64,000 nt of DNA, from NCBI RefSeq assembly GCF_042682045.1, contig NZ_JBHUGS010000002.1, forward strand, positions 248,001 to 312,000. Reading direction: 5' to 3'. The notes under the pieces are model-generated. The model was given only the letters and a program-made list of their open reading frames with translations. It made no database searches and was not told the DNA's origin. A program made the position numbers and the translations under genes. Source of the stretch: Sphingomonas_R arantia (GTDB taxonomy: Bacteria > Pseudomonadota > Alphaproteobacteria > Sphingomonadales > Sphingomonadaceae). This document shows, piece after piece, positions 7,899 through 15,975 of the stretch. Positions within the stretch are counted from its first letter, which is position 1. Every line of letters starts with the position of its first letter.

Positions 7899-8402
7899 TT
7901 ACGCGCGGCGCAGGTAGCGGGCGAAGCTGTAGGCCGGACGGGTGCCGTCCGCGGGGTGGTCGGTTCGCGTGGCTTCCTGCCAGACGGCTGGGTCGGGGAG
8001 CGGCAGGGAGGTGTCGCCGGTCGGCTCGGCGTGGACGTGGGTCAGTTCGATCCGGTCGGCGAGCGGTTCGAACAATGTGTAGATCTCGGCGCCGCCGATG
8101 ACGGATGGTGTATCGCCCGCCGTGGCGAGCGCTTCGGCGACGGTCGCGACCGGTTCGGCACCGGCGGCGGACCAGGTGCGGTCGCGGGTCAGCACGATGT
8201 GGCGGCGGCCGGGCAGCAGGCCGGGCAGGCTGTCGAACGTACGGCGGCCCATGATCATCGGTGCGCCGGCGGTGATGGCCTTGAAATGAGCGAGGTCGGC
8301 GGGCAGGCGCCAGGGCAACCCGCCGTCGCGACCGATCACGCCGTTGGTGGCGCGCGCGACGACCAGCGTGATGCGGGGGCGGGGGGCGGCGGGATCGGAC
8401 AT
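7899..8402 (-). CDS. folA: Dihydrofolate reductase
   Basis: The 167-residue enzyme reduces dihydrofolate to tetrahydrofolate with NADPH. Visible DHFR features are ITLVVARATNGVIGRDGGLPWRLPADLAHFK at the N-terminus (substrate Asp in LPADL), MGRRTFDSL and the cofactor segment VIGGAEIY. Start ATG at 8402 (MSDPAA) gives the usual length; the longer open frame to 8528 has no homologous look. It is divergent from xseB with about 77 bases between starts, which must hold both promoters. The usual thyA partner is not in this window. Confidence 0.94.
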   Translation of the reverse strand: MSDPAAPRPRITLVVARATNGVIGRDGGLPWRLPADLAHFKAITAGAPMIMGRRTFDSLPGLLPGRRHIVLTRDRTWSAAGAEPVATVAEALATAGDTPSVIGGAEIYTLFEPLADRIELTHVHAEPTGDTSLPLPDPAVWQEATRTDHPADGTRPAYSFARYLRRA

Positions 8403-8479
8403 GGTCTGCGCCCTATGCCCGCCCGCTTGGCGGAGCAAGCCCGCTTGACCCCGTGCCGCCCATCGCCAATACGACCGGG

Positions 8480-8728
8480 ATGGCGGAACAGACGGACAGC
8501 ATCGGCGACCTTTCGTTCGAGGACGCATTGAAGCGGCTGGAAGCGATCGTGCAGCGTCTGGAGGGCGGCGAGGCGTCCCTGGACGAATCGATCAAGCTTT
8601 ACGGCGAGGGCGACGCGTTGAAGCAGCAGTGCGAGGCGCGGCTGCAATCGGCGCAGGCCCGGATCGAACGGATCGTGGCCGGCGCGGACGGCAAGGCGAC
8701 GGGAACGGCGCCGTTCGATGGCGATTGA
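8480..8728 (+). CDS. xseB: Exodeoxyribonuclease VII small subunit
   Basis: The 82-residue protein is the small subunit of exonuclease VII, which degrades single-stranded DNA together with XseA. It has the family core LSFEDALKRLEAIVQRLEGG followed by SLDESIKLYGEGDAL and a helical C-terminus. ATG 8480 (MAEQTD) is preferred; an in-frame GTG at 8453 would add nine residues. It overlaps ispA by 11 bases, the common xseB-ispA coupling of proteobacteria. Confidence 0.92.
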   Translation: MAEQTDSIGDLSFEDALKRLEAIVQRLEGGEASLDESIKLYGEGDALKQQCEARLQSAQARIERIVAGADGKATGTAPFDGD

Positions 8729-9635
8729 GACCATGAATGACGACGCGATCCTGCCGGCCGCGTTCGCGCGCGTTTCGGGTGAGATCGACGCGTTCTTCGA
8801 TACGCTGCTCGCGGTGCCGGACGACGGGCGGGCGCAGCTGTATCGGGCGATGCGGCATGCGGCGATCGGCGGCGGCAAGCGGTTGCGGCCGTTGCTGGTG
8901 TCGGCGGCCTGTGCGCTGTTCAATGTCGATCGGGAGCGGGCGATCCGGGTCGGCGCGGCGATCGAGTGCATCCACGTCTATTCGCTGATCCATGACGACA
9001 TGCCGTGCATGGACGATGACGATATGCGGCGCGGCAAGCCCACGGTGCACCGCGCGTTCGACGAGGCGACTGCGGTGCTGGCGGGCGATTCGCTTCACGC
9101 GCTGGCGTTCGAGGTGCTGGCCGATCCGGCGACGCACCCCGACCCCTATGTGCAGGTCGAGCTGATCGCCGAACTGGCGCGGGCGAGCGGGCCGATCGGC
9201 ATGGCGGGCGGGCAGATGATGGACCTGGCGGCCGAGACCGCGGGCGACACATTCGACCTGGCTGCGGTGACGCGGTTGCAGCAGCTAAAGACCGGCGCGC
9301 TGATCGGGTTCTGCCTGGAGGCGGGCGCGATCATGGGGCGGGTGCGGCCGGAGGGTCGGACCGGCCTGCGTGGTTACGCGCACGACATCGGGCTGGCGTT
9401 CCAGATCGTCGACGACCTGCTCGATGCGGAGGGCGATGCGGCGGCGGTGGGCAAGGCAGTCGGCAAGGATGCGAGTGCCGGCAAGGCGACGTTCGTGTCG
9501 CTGATGGGCGTGGCGCGCGCGCGGGCGCAGGCGGCGATGCTGGTCGATCAGGCGGTGCAGCATCTGCACGCGTTCGGGGCGGAGGCGGACCTGTTGCGTG
9601 CGATCGCGCGGTTCGTGCTGGAGCGCGACCGGTGA
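8718..9635 (+). CDS. ispA: Farnesyl diphosphate synthase (polyprenyl synthetase)
   Basis: This 305-residue trans-isoprenyl diphosphate synthase condenses IPP with DMAPP and geranyl diphosphate. The first aspartate-rich motif is DDMPCMDDDD; the second is DDLLDAEGD. GGGKRLRPLL, which binds IPP, is near the N-terminus, and the segment before the first DD motif is consistent with a short-chain product. It begins inside the xseB stop region and its end overlaps the coaD start (GTGA). With ispDF at 39265-40407 it covers several isoprenoid steps in this window. Confidence 0.94.
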   Translation: MAIETMNDDAILPAAFARVSGEIDAFFDTLLAVPDDGRAQLYRAMRHAAIGGGKRLRPLLVSAACALFNVDRERAIRVGAAIECIHVYSLIHDDMPCMDDDDMRRGKPTVHRAFDEATAVLAGDSLHALAFEVLADPATHPDPYVQVELIAELARASGPIGMAGGQMMDLAAETAGDTFDLAAVTRLQQLKTGALIGFCLEAGAIMGRVRPEGRTGLRGYAHDIGLAFQIVDDLLDAEGDAAAVGKAVGKDASAGKATFVSLMGVARARAQAAMLVDQAVQHLHAFGAEADLLRAIARFVLERDR

Positions 9636-10141
9636 GCGGCCAGCGCATCGGCGTGTATCCCGGGACGTTCGACCCCATCACGCTGGGTCATATGGACATC
9701 ATCCGGCGCGGTGCGAAGCTGGTCGACCGGTTCGTGGTGGGGGTGACGACGAACCCGTCCAAGTCGCCGATGTTCACGGTCGAGGAGCGGCTGGCCACCG
9801 TGCGGCGCGAAGTGGCGACGATCGGCGGCGACATCGACGTCGTGGCATTCGATTCGCTGCTGATGGATTTCGCGGAATCGATGGGCGCGAGCATCATCGT
9901 CCGCGGGCTGCGCGCGGTCGCCGATTTCGAGTATGAGTATCAGATGGCGGGCATGAACCAGCAGCTGAACAACCGCGTCGAGACCGTTTTCCTGATGGCG
10001 GACGTGGCGTTGCAGCCGATCGCGTCGCGGCTGGTGAAGGAAATCGCGTTCTACGGCGGCGACGTGACGAAGTTCGTGCCGCGTGCGGTGATCGCCGAGA
10101 TCCGTGACCGGGTCGAGACGATCGGTCGCAAGGGCCGCTGA
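9632..10141 (+). CDS. coaD: Phosphopantetheine adenylyltransferase
   Basis: The 169-residue enzyme transfers AMP from ATP to 4'-phosphopantetheine, the penultimate step of CoA synthesis. It shows the nucleotidyltransferase motif GTFDPITLGHMDII, then VGVTTNPSK, and the C-terminal signature of the family (VTKFVP). The start is GTG at 9632, sharing four bases with the ispA stop, which implies translational coupling. The downstream gene is a peptidyl-prolyl isomerase. Confidence 0.95.
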   Translation: MSGQRIGVYPGTFDPITLGHMDIIRRGAKLVDRFVVGVTTNPSKSPMFTVEERLATVRREVATIGGDIDVVAFDSLLMDFAESMGASIIVRGLRAVADFEYEYQMAGMNQQLNNRVETVFLMADVALQPIASRLVKEIAFYGGDVTKFVPRAVIAEIRDRVETIGRKGR

Positions 10142-10201
10142 CATTCAGGCTTTGGACAGCCGCGCGCGGGTAGCGCACGGCCGAATTTTTCGGGATACGG
10201 A

Positions 10202-10933
10202 ATGACGATGCGCAACAGCTTCCTTCTCGCCGCGATGGCCGGCCTGCTGTGTTCGGCCGGCGCGCTGGCACAGGCGCAGTCCGAACCGACCGAGGCGACC
10301 GAGCCCAAGCCGTTGCCGAAGACGTTGCAGGCGACGCCGGTGGAGGCGTTCCTGCCGCCGGCGCTGACCGCGGAGAACACGCTGAACCTCGACCTGTCGA
10401 CCGGCGGGCGCGTGGTGATCCAGCTGCGGCCGGACAAAGCGCCGGAGAATGTGGCGCGGGTCAAGACGCTGGCACAGCAGGGTTTCTATAACGGGCTACC
10501 GTTCCACCGCGTGATCGACGGGTTCATGGCACAGGGCGGCGATCCGAAGGGCGACGGCACGGGCGGTTCGCCGCTGCCGGACCTGAAAGCGGAGTTCAAC
10601 GACATGCCGCATGTGCGCGGCGAAGTGTCGATGGCGCGCAGCCAGCAGCCCAACAGTGCGAACAGCCAGTTCTTCATTATGCTGGCCCCGAACCTTGGCC
10701 TCGACGGCAACTATACCGCGATCGGGCGGGTGGTGTCGGGAATGGAGTTTGTCGACCGCATCGAGAAGGGCGAGCCGCCGGCGAACCCGTCGAAGATCGT
10801 AAGCGCCACGCTGGGCGCGCCGTTCGTGCCGTCGGCCGTGGCGCCGGTGGCGGCTCCGCCTGCTGCCGCGGCCGCTGTGCCAACGACGGAGCCGGCACCA
10901 TCTACGACGCCTGTGCCTACGCCCCCGCAGTGA
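10202..10933 (+). CDS. Secreted cyclophilin-type peptidyl-prolyl isomerase
   Basis: The 243-residue protein has a signal peptide (cleavage near ALAQAQ) followed by a cyclophilin domain, visible as FHRVIDGFMAQGGDP, a GTGGS turn, NSANSQFFI and GLDGNYTAIGRVV. It should catalyse proline isomerisation in periplasmic proteins. After residue 205 there is an Ala/Pro/Thr-rich tail of about 40 residues outside the domain, a typical low-complexity linker in this group. The start MTMRNS at 10202 leaves about 60 bases after coaD. Which ppi paralogue it represents cannot be told. Confidence 0.9.
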   Translation: MTMRNSFLLAAMAGLLCSAGALAQAQSEPTEATEPKPLPKTLQATPVEAFLPPALTAENTLNLDLSTGGRVVIQLRPDKAPENVARVKTLAQQGFYNGLPFHRVIDGFMAQGGDPKGDGTGGSPLPDLKAEFNDMPHVRGEVSMARSQQPNSANSQFFIMLAPNLGLDGNYTAIGRVVSGMEFVDRIEKGEPPANPSKIVSATLGAPFVPSAVAPVAAPPAAAAAVPTTEPAPSTTPVPTPPQ

Positions 10934-11149
10934 TGTTCGCTGGCCCCGCGGGATCCCGGAATTAAGCCGGCTCGCGGGTCTTGCGCGTGATGTTCTGGTC
11001 CCTGAGGCGGATCGACGGTTAATCCACTGCGCGGGGGAACGCTCTCGGGTTCGTCCACATCTCGATGATGTTAGGCGAACCTTGCGAACGGGTGGCCGAG
11101 AACGCTGTAGGTCGATCTTGTCTAGATAAGCCCCGCAAGACCGGGCGGG
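10934..11149. other. Intergenic region between converging ppi and apbE
   Basis: The 216 bases contain GC-rich dyads around 10953-10980 (CCCGCGGG and a matching CGCGGG) but no T-run terminator and no recognisable gene. A weak inverted repeat lies near 11130-11145. No regulatory site is assigned. Confidence 0.3.
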
Positions 11150-12124
11150 TTAGTCCTCCATCATTGCGGCGAGCGCCGGGCTTAGATGTTCGATGGTGAT
11201 ACCGGCATGTTGTTCGACGATCCGTGCGGCCAAGTCGTGTTCCGTCGCCAGCGTCATTCCGGCCTTCCCTCCCATGACGGTCAACGCAGTCGCCCAAGCG
11301 TCGGCGTTGCCGGCGCGGGGGTGGATGACGGTTGCGGAGACGACGCCGTTTTTCACTGGATGGCCGGTGCGCGGGTCGAGCGTGTGGTCGCCGCGGATGG
11401 CGTTGCCGGAGGTGGCGACGGCGAGGTCGTGGAGCGCGAGGCGGAGCGGGGCGATCGTCGTGCCGGGCGGGGTTTCGAGGTCGACCCACCAGGGGTCGCC
11501 GTCGGGGCGGATGCCGCGGCCGGTAAGTTCTCCGCCGATCTCGACGAGGCAGTCGAGGATGCCTTGGGTGGCGAGCAGCTCTGCGACGGCGTCGACCGCG
11601 TCGCCCTTGGCGATCCCGGACAGGTCTAGCGCGAGGCCGCCGGGCTGGCGGATGCGGCGGGTGCCGGGTTCGAACTGGAGTTTCTGCCAGCCCGCGGCGT
11701 CGTGGACGGTCGCGACGTGTTGGGCGTCGGGAGTGGGCATCGGGCCGGGCGGGCCGTAGCCCCAGAGGTCGACAAGGCGGCCGATCGTGGGGTCGTAGGC
11801 GCCATCACTCGCCTCGGCGATCGTCAGTGCCGTCGCGACGACGCGAGCGAAGTCAGGCGGGAGTGACAGCTGGTAGCCGGCGGGGGCTTGGTTGAATTCC
11901 GAGAGGAGCGAGGTCTGGTCCCAGTGGCTCATCTCGGCGACTAGGCCGGCGAGGCGCGTGGTAATCGCGCGTTCAATCGTCCGCGGGTCTGTCGTGCGGG
12001 GGCAGGCGAACAGGACGCGCCAGACCGTGCCCATCGTCTCGCCCTGGAGCGTGACGATGGGCAGCGACGGATTGCGGCGGGCGAAGGCGTCCGGTGCAAT
12101 CCGGGAGGTCAGCGCGATGCGCAT
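11150..12124 (-). CDS. apbE: FAD:protein FMN transferase (ApbE family)
   Basis: The 324-residue protein matches ApbE, which attaches FMN from FAD to a threonine or serine of a target protein. Seen in order: MGTVWRV near the start, a long helical region ending SLLSEFN, GAYDPTIGRLVDLWGYGP, the FAD/Mg site ALDLSGIAKGDAVD, IGGELTGRG, HTLDPRTGHPV and ADAWATALTVMG. The start MRIALT at 12124 is five bases after the DUF4198 stop. There is no signal peptide, unlike the periplasmic lipoprotein form. It is the last gene of a four-gene minus-strand set with DUF4198, DUF2271 and PepSY. The DUF2271 product carries SGAT, the motif ApbE modifies in other proteins, so it is the likely substrate (inference). 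Confidence 0.92.
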   Translation of the reverse strand: MRIALTSRIAPDAFARRNPSLPIVTLQGETMGTVWRVLFACPRTTDPRTIERAITTRLAGLVAEMSHWDQTSLLSEFNQAPAGYQLSLPPDFARVVATALTIAEASDGAYDPTIGRLVDLWGYGPPGPMPTPDAQHVATVHDAAGWQKLQFEPGTRRIRQPGGLALDLSGIAKGDAVDAVAELLATQGILDCLVEIGGELTGRGIRPDGDPWWVDLETPPGTTIAPLRLALHDLAVATSGNAIRGDHTLDPRTGHPVKNGVVSATVIHPRAGNADAWATALTVMGGKAGMTLATEHDLAARIVEQHAGITIEHLSPALAAMMED

Positions 12125-12129
12125 GGGGG

Positions 12130-12972
12130 TCAGGGCGTCAGCACTTCCAGCGTGGTGGTGTAGGACAGGCGGCGCTCGGTGGCGCTTGGGACGATCGTCT
12201 TCGCGTCGGTCAGGGTCGCATTGAGCCAGTACATGCCGGCGGTCGGCCACGTCACGGACAGGACGCCGTCCGCGCCGGTGGTGAGGTCCATGCCGTTCTC
12301 GGCGTCGCGGTAGCGCTTGCCGCCGGGGATGACGATGACCTTCAGGCCCGCCGCGGGCTTGCCGTCCACGAGGAAGCGGAAGCGGGCCGCCTCGCCCGCG
12401 ACCAGTTCGTCCGGGTGGGTGATGGGGCTGAGTTCGAGGCCCTTGCCGGTGGTGCGGAAAACCGTGGTGGTGGGCGCGCCGGCGGTGACGAAGATCTCGT
12501 TGCGGCCGGCGGATTCGGTGAGTTTCACGTCGGTCGCGTTGGCGGGGATGTCTGCGACCGTCAGCGGGGCGGGGGCGCCGGGTTGCGGCGGGCCGCGGCG
12601 GCCGATGCGTTTCTCGACACCGTCCACCTTGAAGCTGCCGCCGACGCCGCTGTTCTCGGACCCGATCTTCCAGGTGCCGGGCTTATCGAGCTGGACGTCG
12701 AAGACCGAGCGGTAGCGGCCGGTGGCACCGTTCTGAAGCTGGCCGGCGGTGCCGTCGGGTTGCCAGACCTTGATCGATTCGAGCCGACCAGGCTGGTGAT
12801 CGAAGAAGAACAGGTCGTTGGAGACCGCAGCGTCGACGGTCACCCAGCTGTCGGTGCCGGAGAAGACCGTCGCGGAGGGGAGCAGCCACATGCGGTGCGC
12901 GGAGCCGGCCGCGGGGAGCACCAGCAACGCGGCGGCGGCGATCAGGCGGTGCTTGAAGTTCGTCATGGTCAT
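12130..12972 (-). CDS. DUF4198 secreted protein (putative metal/nickel-uptake-type)
   Basis: The 280-residue protein begins MTMTNFKHR, has a signal peptide cleaved near AGSA, and continues HRMWLLPSATVF, the typical opening of DUF4198 proteins, in which the exposed N-terminal histidine may bind metal. The remainder is beta-rich, with two Ig-like segments (WVTVDAAVSND; AGLKVIVIPGGKRYRD). DUF4198 members occur beside TonB receptors and metal-uptake genes, but the biochemical role is not established. Start choice between 12972 and 12966 is open; both lie near a GAGG ribosome site. Spacing to the neighbours is five bases on each side, so it is one transcription unit with DUF2271 and apbE. Confidence 0.85.
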   Translation of the reverse strand: MTMTNFKHRLIAAAALLVLPAAGSAHRMWLLPSATVFSGTDSWVTVDAAVSNDLFFFDHQPGRLESIKVWQPDGTAGQLQNGATGRYRSVFDVQLDKPGTWKIGSENSGVGGSFKVDGVEKRIGRRGPPQPGAPAPLTVADIPANATDVKLTESAGRNEIFVTAGAPTTTVFRTTGKGLELSPITHPDELVAGEAARFRFLVDGKPAAGLKVIVIPGGKRYRDAENGMDLTTGADGVLSVTWPTAGMYWLNATLTDAKTIVPSATERRLSYTTTLEVLTP

Positions 12973-12977
12973 GATCC

Positions 12978-13454
12978 TCAGCGGGCGGCGAGCGTGACGG
13001 CGCCGAGTTCGGTCTTGCCGGTGGCGCGGGCGGTTCCGTTCGGGACGGTGAGCGGCACGGTGACCAGCTCGCGGCCGCCGGTTTCGCGCGCGGCCTCGAC
13101 ATTCAGGACGTAGGCGCCGGAGCGGAGGTCCGAGGGCAAGGCAACGCTGTATTGGCCGGGCGCGCGAGTGGCGCCGCTGATGCCGTTGGCGGGGAGCGCG
13201 AGGCTGCGGCCGCCCTTGCGCCACCAGGCGCGCATGTCAGACAGCCATTTGGTGCCGGGTTCCTTGCCGCCCTTCTTGACGTCGTACCAGACCGCCAGCG
13301 TCCGCGCCGCGCCGCCGCCCGCCGGTTCCAGCCAGATCGCGACATAGGGCCGATGATATTCGGCGACCGGCAGGCGCGGGATGGTGACCGTGACGGTGCC
13401 GGCGGTGGCGGGTGCGGCGATGACGCCCGCGAGCAGCAGATAGGACGAGCGCAT
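12978..13454 (-). CDS. DUF2271 secreted protein with SGAT motif (putative flavoprotein)
   Basis: The 158-residue product has a signal peptide (MRSSYLLLAGVIAAPATAG) and then the DUF2271 core: YVAIWLEP, a Trp-rich region around residues 68-80 and LPANGISGATRAPGQY. The sequence S93-G-A-T96 is the same four-residue motif in which ApbE adds FMN to threonine in NqrC, RnfG and FMN-binding domains. The family is found beside PepSY and ApbE genes. I infer a small periplasmic flavin carrier receiving or giving electrons through the PepSY membrane protein. The start at 13454 gives a proper signal peptide; 13 bases separate it from the PepSY stop. Confidence 0.85.
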   Translation of the reverse strand: MRSSYLLLAGVIAAPATAGTVTVTIPRLPVAEYHRPYVAIWLEPAGGGAARTLAVWYDVKKGGKEPGTKWLSDMRAWWRKGGRSLALPANGISGATRAPGQYSVALPSDLRSGAYVLNVEAARETGGRELVTVPLTVPNGTARATGKTELGAVTLAAR

Positions 13455-13467
13455 GACGGGACCCCCT

Positions 13468-14004
13468 TTAGTGGACGAACAGGACGGCAATGATGATCGG
13501 AATGGCGAGGCCGGCGGCAACGATGGGCCACGTCATGGGCCGGCGGCGCGCGTGGAATTGCAGCAGCAGCAGGCCGGTCAGCGTGAACAGGATGCAGGCC
13601 GCGGCGAAGATGTCGATGAACCAGAACCACGCGGCGCCGGCGTTGCGGCCCTTGTGGAGGTCGTTGAGGTAGGAGACCCAGCCGCGGTCGGTGGTCTCCG
13701 CGGTGATCCGGCCGGTGGCGCGATCGATGCTGACCCAGGCGTCGCCGCCGGGGCGCGGCATGGCGACATAGACTTCGCTGTCGGACCACTCGGCCGGGCG
13801 CGCGGCGGGATCGAGCCCGACCGCTCGTTCGACTGCGGCGGCAACCTCTGGCGATAGCGGGGTGTCTGCGGCGGGGGTTCTGGGCAGGAGCGATGCGGAC
13901 AACTGGCCGGTCCTGTTCATGACGACCGGCTCGGCCGCGATCGAACCGGCGTGGTTCAGCGTGATGCCGGTGATCGAGAAGATCAGCATCGCCACGAGCG
14001 ACAC
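13468..14004 (-). CDS. PepSY-associated transmembrane protein (start codon uncertain)
   Basis: The product has a first membrane segment (LVAMLIFSITGITL), a periplasmic PepSY-like domain with EVYVAMPRPGGDAWVSIDRATG and W-V-SYLNDLHKGRNAG, then two more membrane segments near the C-terminus. PepSY membrane proteins carry electrons or regulate peptidases; beside ApbE and DUF2271 the redox role is more likely. GTG at 14004 is only the first standard start; the frame remains open upstream to TAG at 14140-14142 and encodes the conserved KQLHNWHWVSAAVS segment, which family members need. No ATG, GTG or TTG exists in frame between. CTG at 14115 or ATT at 14097 are alternatives, or the true 5' end was lost. 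Confidence 0.75.
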   Translation of the reverse strand: MSLVAMLIFSITGITLNHAGSIAAEPVVMNRTGQLSASLLPRTPAADTPLSPEVAAAVERAVGLDPAARPAEWSDSEVYVAMPRPGGDAWVSIDRATGRITAETTDRGWVSYLNDLHKGRNAGAAWFWFIDIFAAACILFTLTGLLLLQFHARRRPMTWPIVAAGLAIPIIIAVLFVH

Positions 14005-14171
14005 GGCAGCACTGACCCAGTGCCAGTTGTGCAGCTGTTTCAGCCACCAGCCGCGCCATTTGCGGTTCGGGACGGGGCGAGCGGCGGCGGGTGGAATGAC
14101 GATGACCCCGATCAGGACGGCGGAGACTCTCCTAGGCCGCTAATGCGAGGCATTGTCAACTAGCTTCCGTC

Positions 14172-14951
14172 CTACATCAACGTGTCGATGACGCCGCCGT
14201 CGACGCGGAGCGCGGCACCGGTGGTGGCCGACGCCTGTTCCGACGCGACGTAGACGATCATGTTGGCGACCTCCTCGACCGTCGCGGCGCGCTGGATGAT
14301 CGAGGTCGGGCGATTGCTGGTGACGAACTCGGCCGCAACGTCGGCGATCGGGCGGTTGGTGCGGGCGCGCTCGGTCTCGAGCATCGCCTCGACCCCTTCG
14401 GACAGCGTCGGGCCGGGCAGGACCGCGTTCACGGTGACGCCGGTGCCGGCCATGCGCTTGGCCAAACCGCGGGCGAGCGCCACGTCGGCGGTCTTGCTGA
14501 CGCCGTAGTGGATCATCTCGACCGGGATGTTGAACGCCGATTCGGAGGCGAGCATGATGAAGCGGCCCCAGCCCTTGGCCTCCATACCGGGCAGATAGGC
14601 GCGCGCCAGCCGCACGCCGGCCATGACGTTGACCTGCCAGTGGCGATCCCAGGTCGCATCGTCGGTGTCGAAGAAGTCGGCGGGCTGGAAGATGCCCAGG
14701 TTGCTGACGACGATGTCGGCGGCGGGGATCGCCTTCACCAGCCGGTCATGGCCATCGACGGTTGCAAGATCAGCCGCGACACCGCGGACGTCGGAGCCGA
14801 GCCGTGCGACCGCCGCATCAACCTTCTGCAACGTGCGGCCGTTGATGACGACGCTGGCGCCCGCGTTGCGCAGACCGGCGGCGATGGCGTAGCCGATCCC
14901 CTCGGTCGATCCGGTGACAATGGCCGTTTTGCCGGTGAGGTCGATATGCAT
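14172..14951 (-). CDS. SDR family oxidoreductase
   Basis: The 259-residue classical short-chain dehydrogenase has the cofactor motif TGSTEGIG, the NNAG-equivalent VSNLG, the catalytic Ser in MLASESAF and Tyr-Lys in YGVSK, and ends with ALRVDGGVIDTLM. NAD(P)-dependent oxidation or reduction of an unknown substrate is expected. Start MHIDLTG at 14951 fits the fold. The gene lies 72 bases downstream of, and on the same strand as, a LysR regulator, so the regulator may control it. Substrate is not predictable. Confidence 0.88.
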   Translation of the reverse strand: MHIDLTGKTAIVTGSTEGIGYAIAAGLRNAGASVVINGRTLQKVDAAVARLGSDVRGVAADLATVDGHDRLVKAIPAADIVVSNLGIFQPADFFDTDDATWDRHWQVNVMAGVRLARAYLPGMEAKGWGRFIMLASESAFNIPVEMIHYGVSKTADVALARGLAKRMAGTGVTVNAVLPGPTLSEGVEAMLETERARTNRPIADVAAEFVTSNRPTSIIQRAATVEEVANMIVYVASEQASATTGAALRVDGGVIDTLM

Positions 14952-15023
14952 GGGCGGTTTCCGATGATGCGCGAGGTGAGCAGCGTCGGGTAACGCGTCG
15001 TCGCGCAATTCAGTGCCGCGCGA

Positions 15024-15881
15024 TCAGGCGGCGTCGCGGATCGCTTGCTGGAACAGGTCGTAGCCCATGCTGTCGGCGAGGCGGGCGGCGGAGGCGGGGG
15101 CGACGACGAAGCCGATCCGCCGCCGCACGTCGAAGCCGGCGAGCGCGACCATCGCGATCCCGTCGTCGGCGAAGCAGCGCGGCATGACCGTCATGCCGAG
15201 GCCGGCGCGGACATAGGCGACTGCGCGGTCGTCACTGGTCGTGCGGGCGGCCATGAACGGGCGGACGCCGCGGCGGGTGAAGAAGCGGCTGACGTCGGCC
15301 AGTGCCTCGCAGTGGCGGCGGACGATCATCGGTTCGGCGGCGATGTCCTGCGCGTCGATCATGGTCCGGTCGGCGAGGGGATGGTCGACGGCCATTGCGA
15401 CGGCATAGCCTTCATCGAACAGGGCAGGCGGGCCGTCGCCGACGTCGCACAGCACCGCATCGAGCGCGCCGCGGTCGAGACGGGGGCGGAGGTCGCGCGC
15501 GCGGCCTTCGCGGATTTCGAGGCGGTCGGTGCAGCCGGCGTCGTGGACCGCCCGCAGCGCGCGTTCGATCCAATGGGAGGGCAAGGTCGGGACGATGCCG
15601 AGGCGGATGTGCCGCCCGCTCTCCGTTTCGCGGACGGAGCGTTCGGCGGCGGCGAACTCCGCCTCGATCCGCCGGGCGTGGACGGCGAAGCGTGTGCCGG
15701 CGGCGGTAACCTCGACCCGGCGGTTGGTACGGTGAAACAGTGGGCTGCCGAGGAGCGCCTCCAGCTTGGCGATGCCGACCGACAATGTAGGTTGCGACAC
15801 GCGGACATGCTGTGCCGCGCGGGTGAAGTTGCCCTGGTCGATCACCGCCAGGAAATAGCGCAGCAGGTAGCGATCGATCAT
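15024..15881 (-). CDS. LysR family transcriptional regulator
   Basis: The 285-residue protein has the LysR winged helix-turn-helix at residues 1-60 (RYFLAVIDQGNFTRAAQHVRVSQPTLS, then LFHRTNRRV) and a periplasmic-binding-like effector domain. Such regulators usually control a divergent or adjacent gene in response to a small effector. Here the same-strand downstream gene is an SDR, and the divergent gene begins the isovaleryl-CoA dehydrogenase operon 94 bases away. Either could be the target. The effector is unknown. Confidence 0.9.
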   Translation of the reverse strand: MIDRYLLRYFLAVIDQGNFTRAAQHVRVSQPTLSVGIAKLEALLGSPLFHRTNRRVEVTAAGTRFAVHARRIEAEFAAAERSVRETESGRHIRLGIVPTLPSHWIERALRAVHDAGCTDRLEIREGRARDLRPRLDRGALDAVLCDVGDGPPALFDEGYAVAMAVDHPLADRTMIDAQDIAAEPMIVRRHCEALADVSRFFTRRGVRPFMAARTTSDDRAVAYVRAGLGMTVMPRCFADDGIAMVALAGFDVRRRIGFVVAPASAARLADSMGYDLFQQAIRDAA

Positions 15882-15975
15882 AGACCGGCCCTATGCCATG
15901 CATCGCGCGGTTTCAATTTCTGCGCGCGTCCGCGAAGTGGTACGGACCGGAAAACAGATACACCGGAGAGGCCGC
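15882..15975. promoter_or_regulatory. Divergent promoter region, lysR / isovaleryl-CoA dehydrogenase
   Basis: The 94 bases between divergent starts must contain both promoters and probably the LysR operator. A palindromic ATGCAT lies at 15898-15903. A strong Shine-Dalgarno GGAGAGG lies at 15965-15971 before ATG 15976 and decides that start. Confidence 0.5.
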
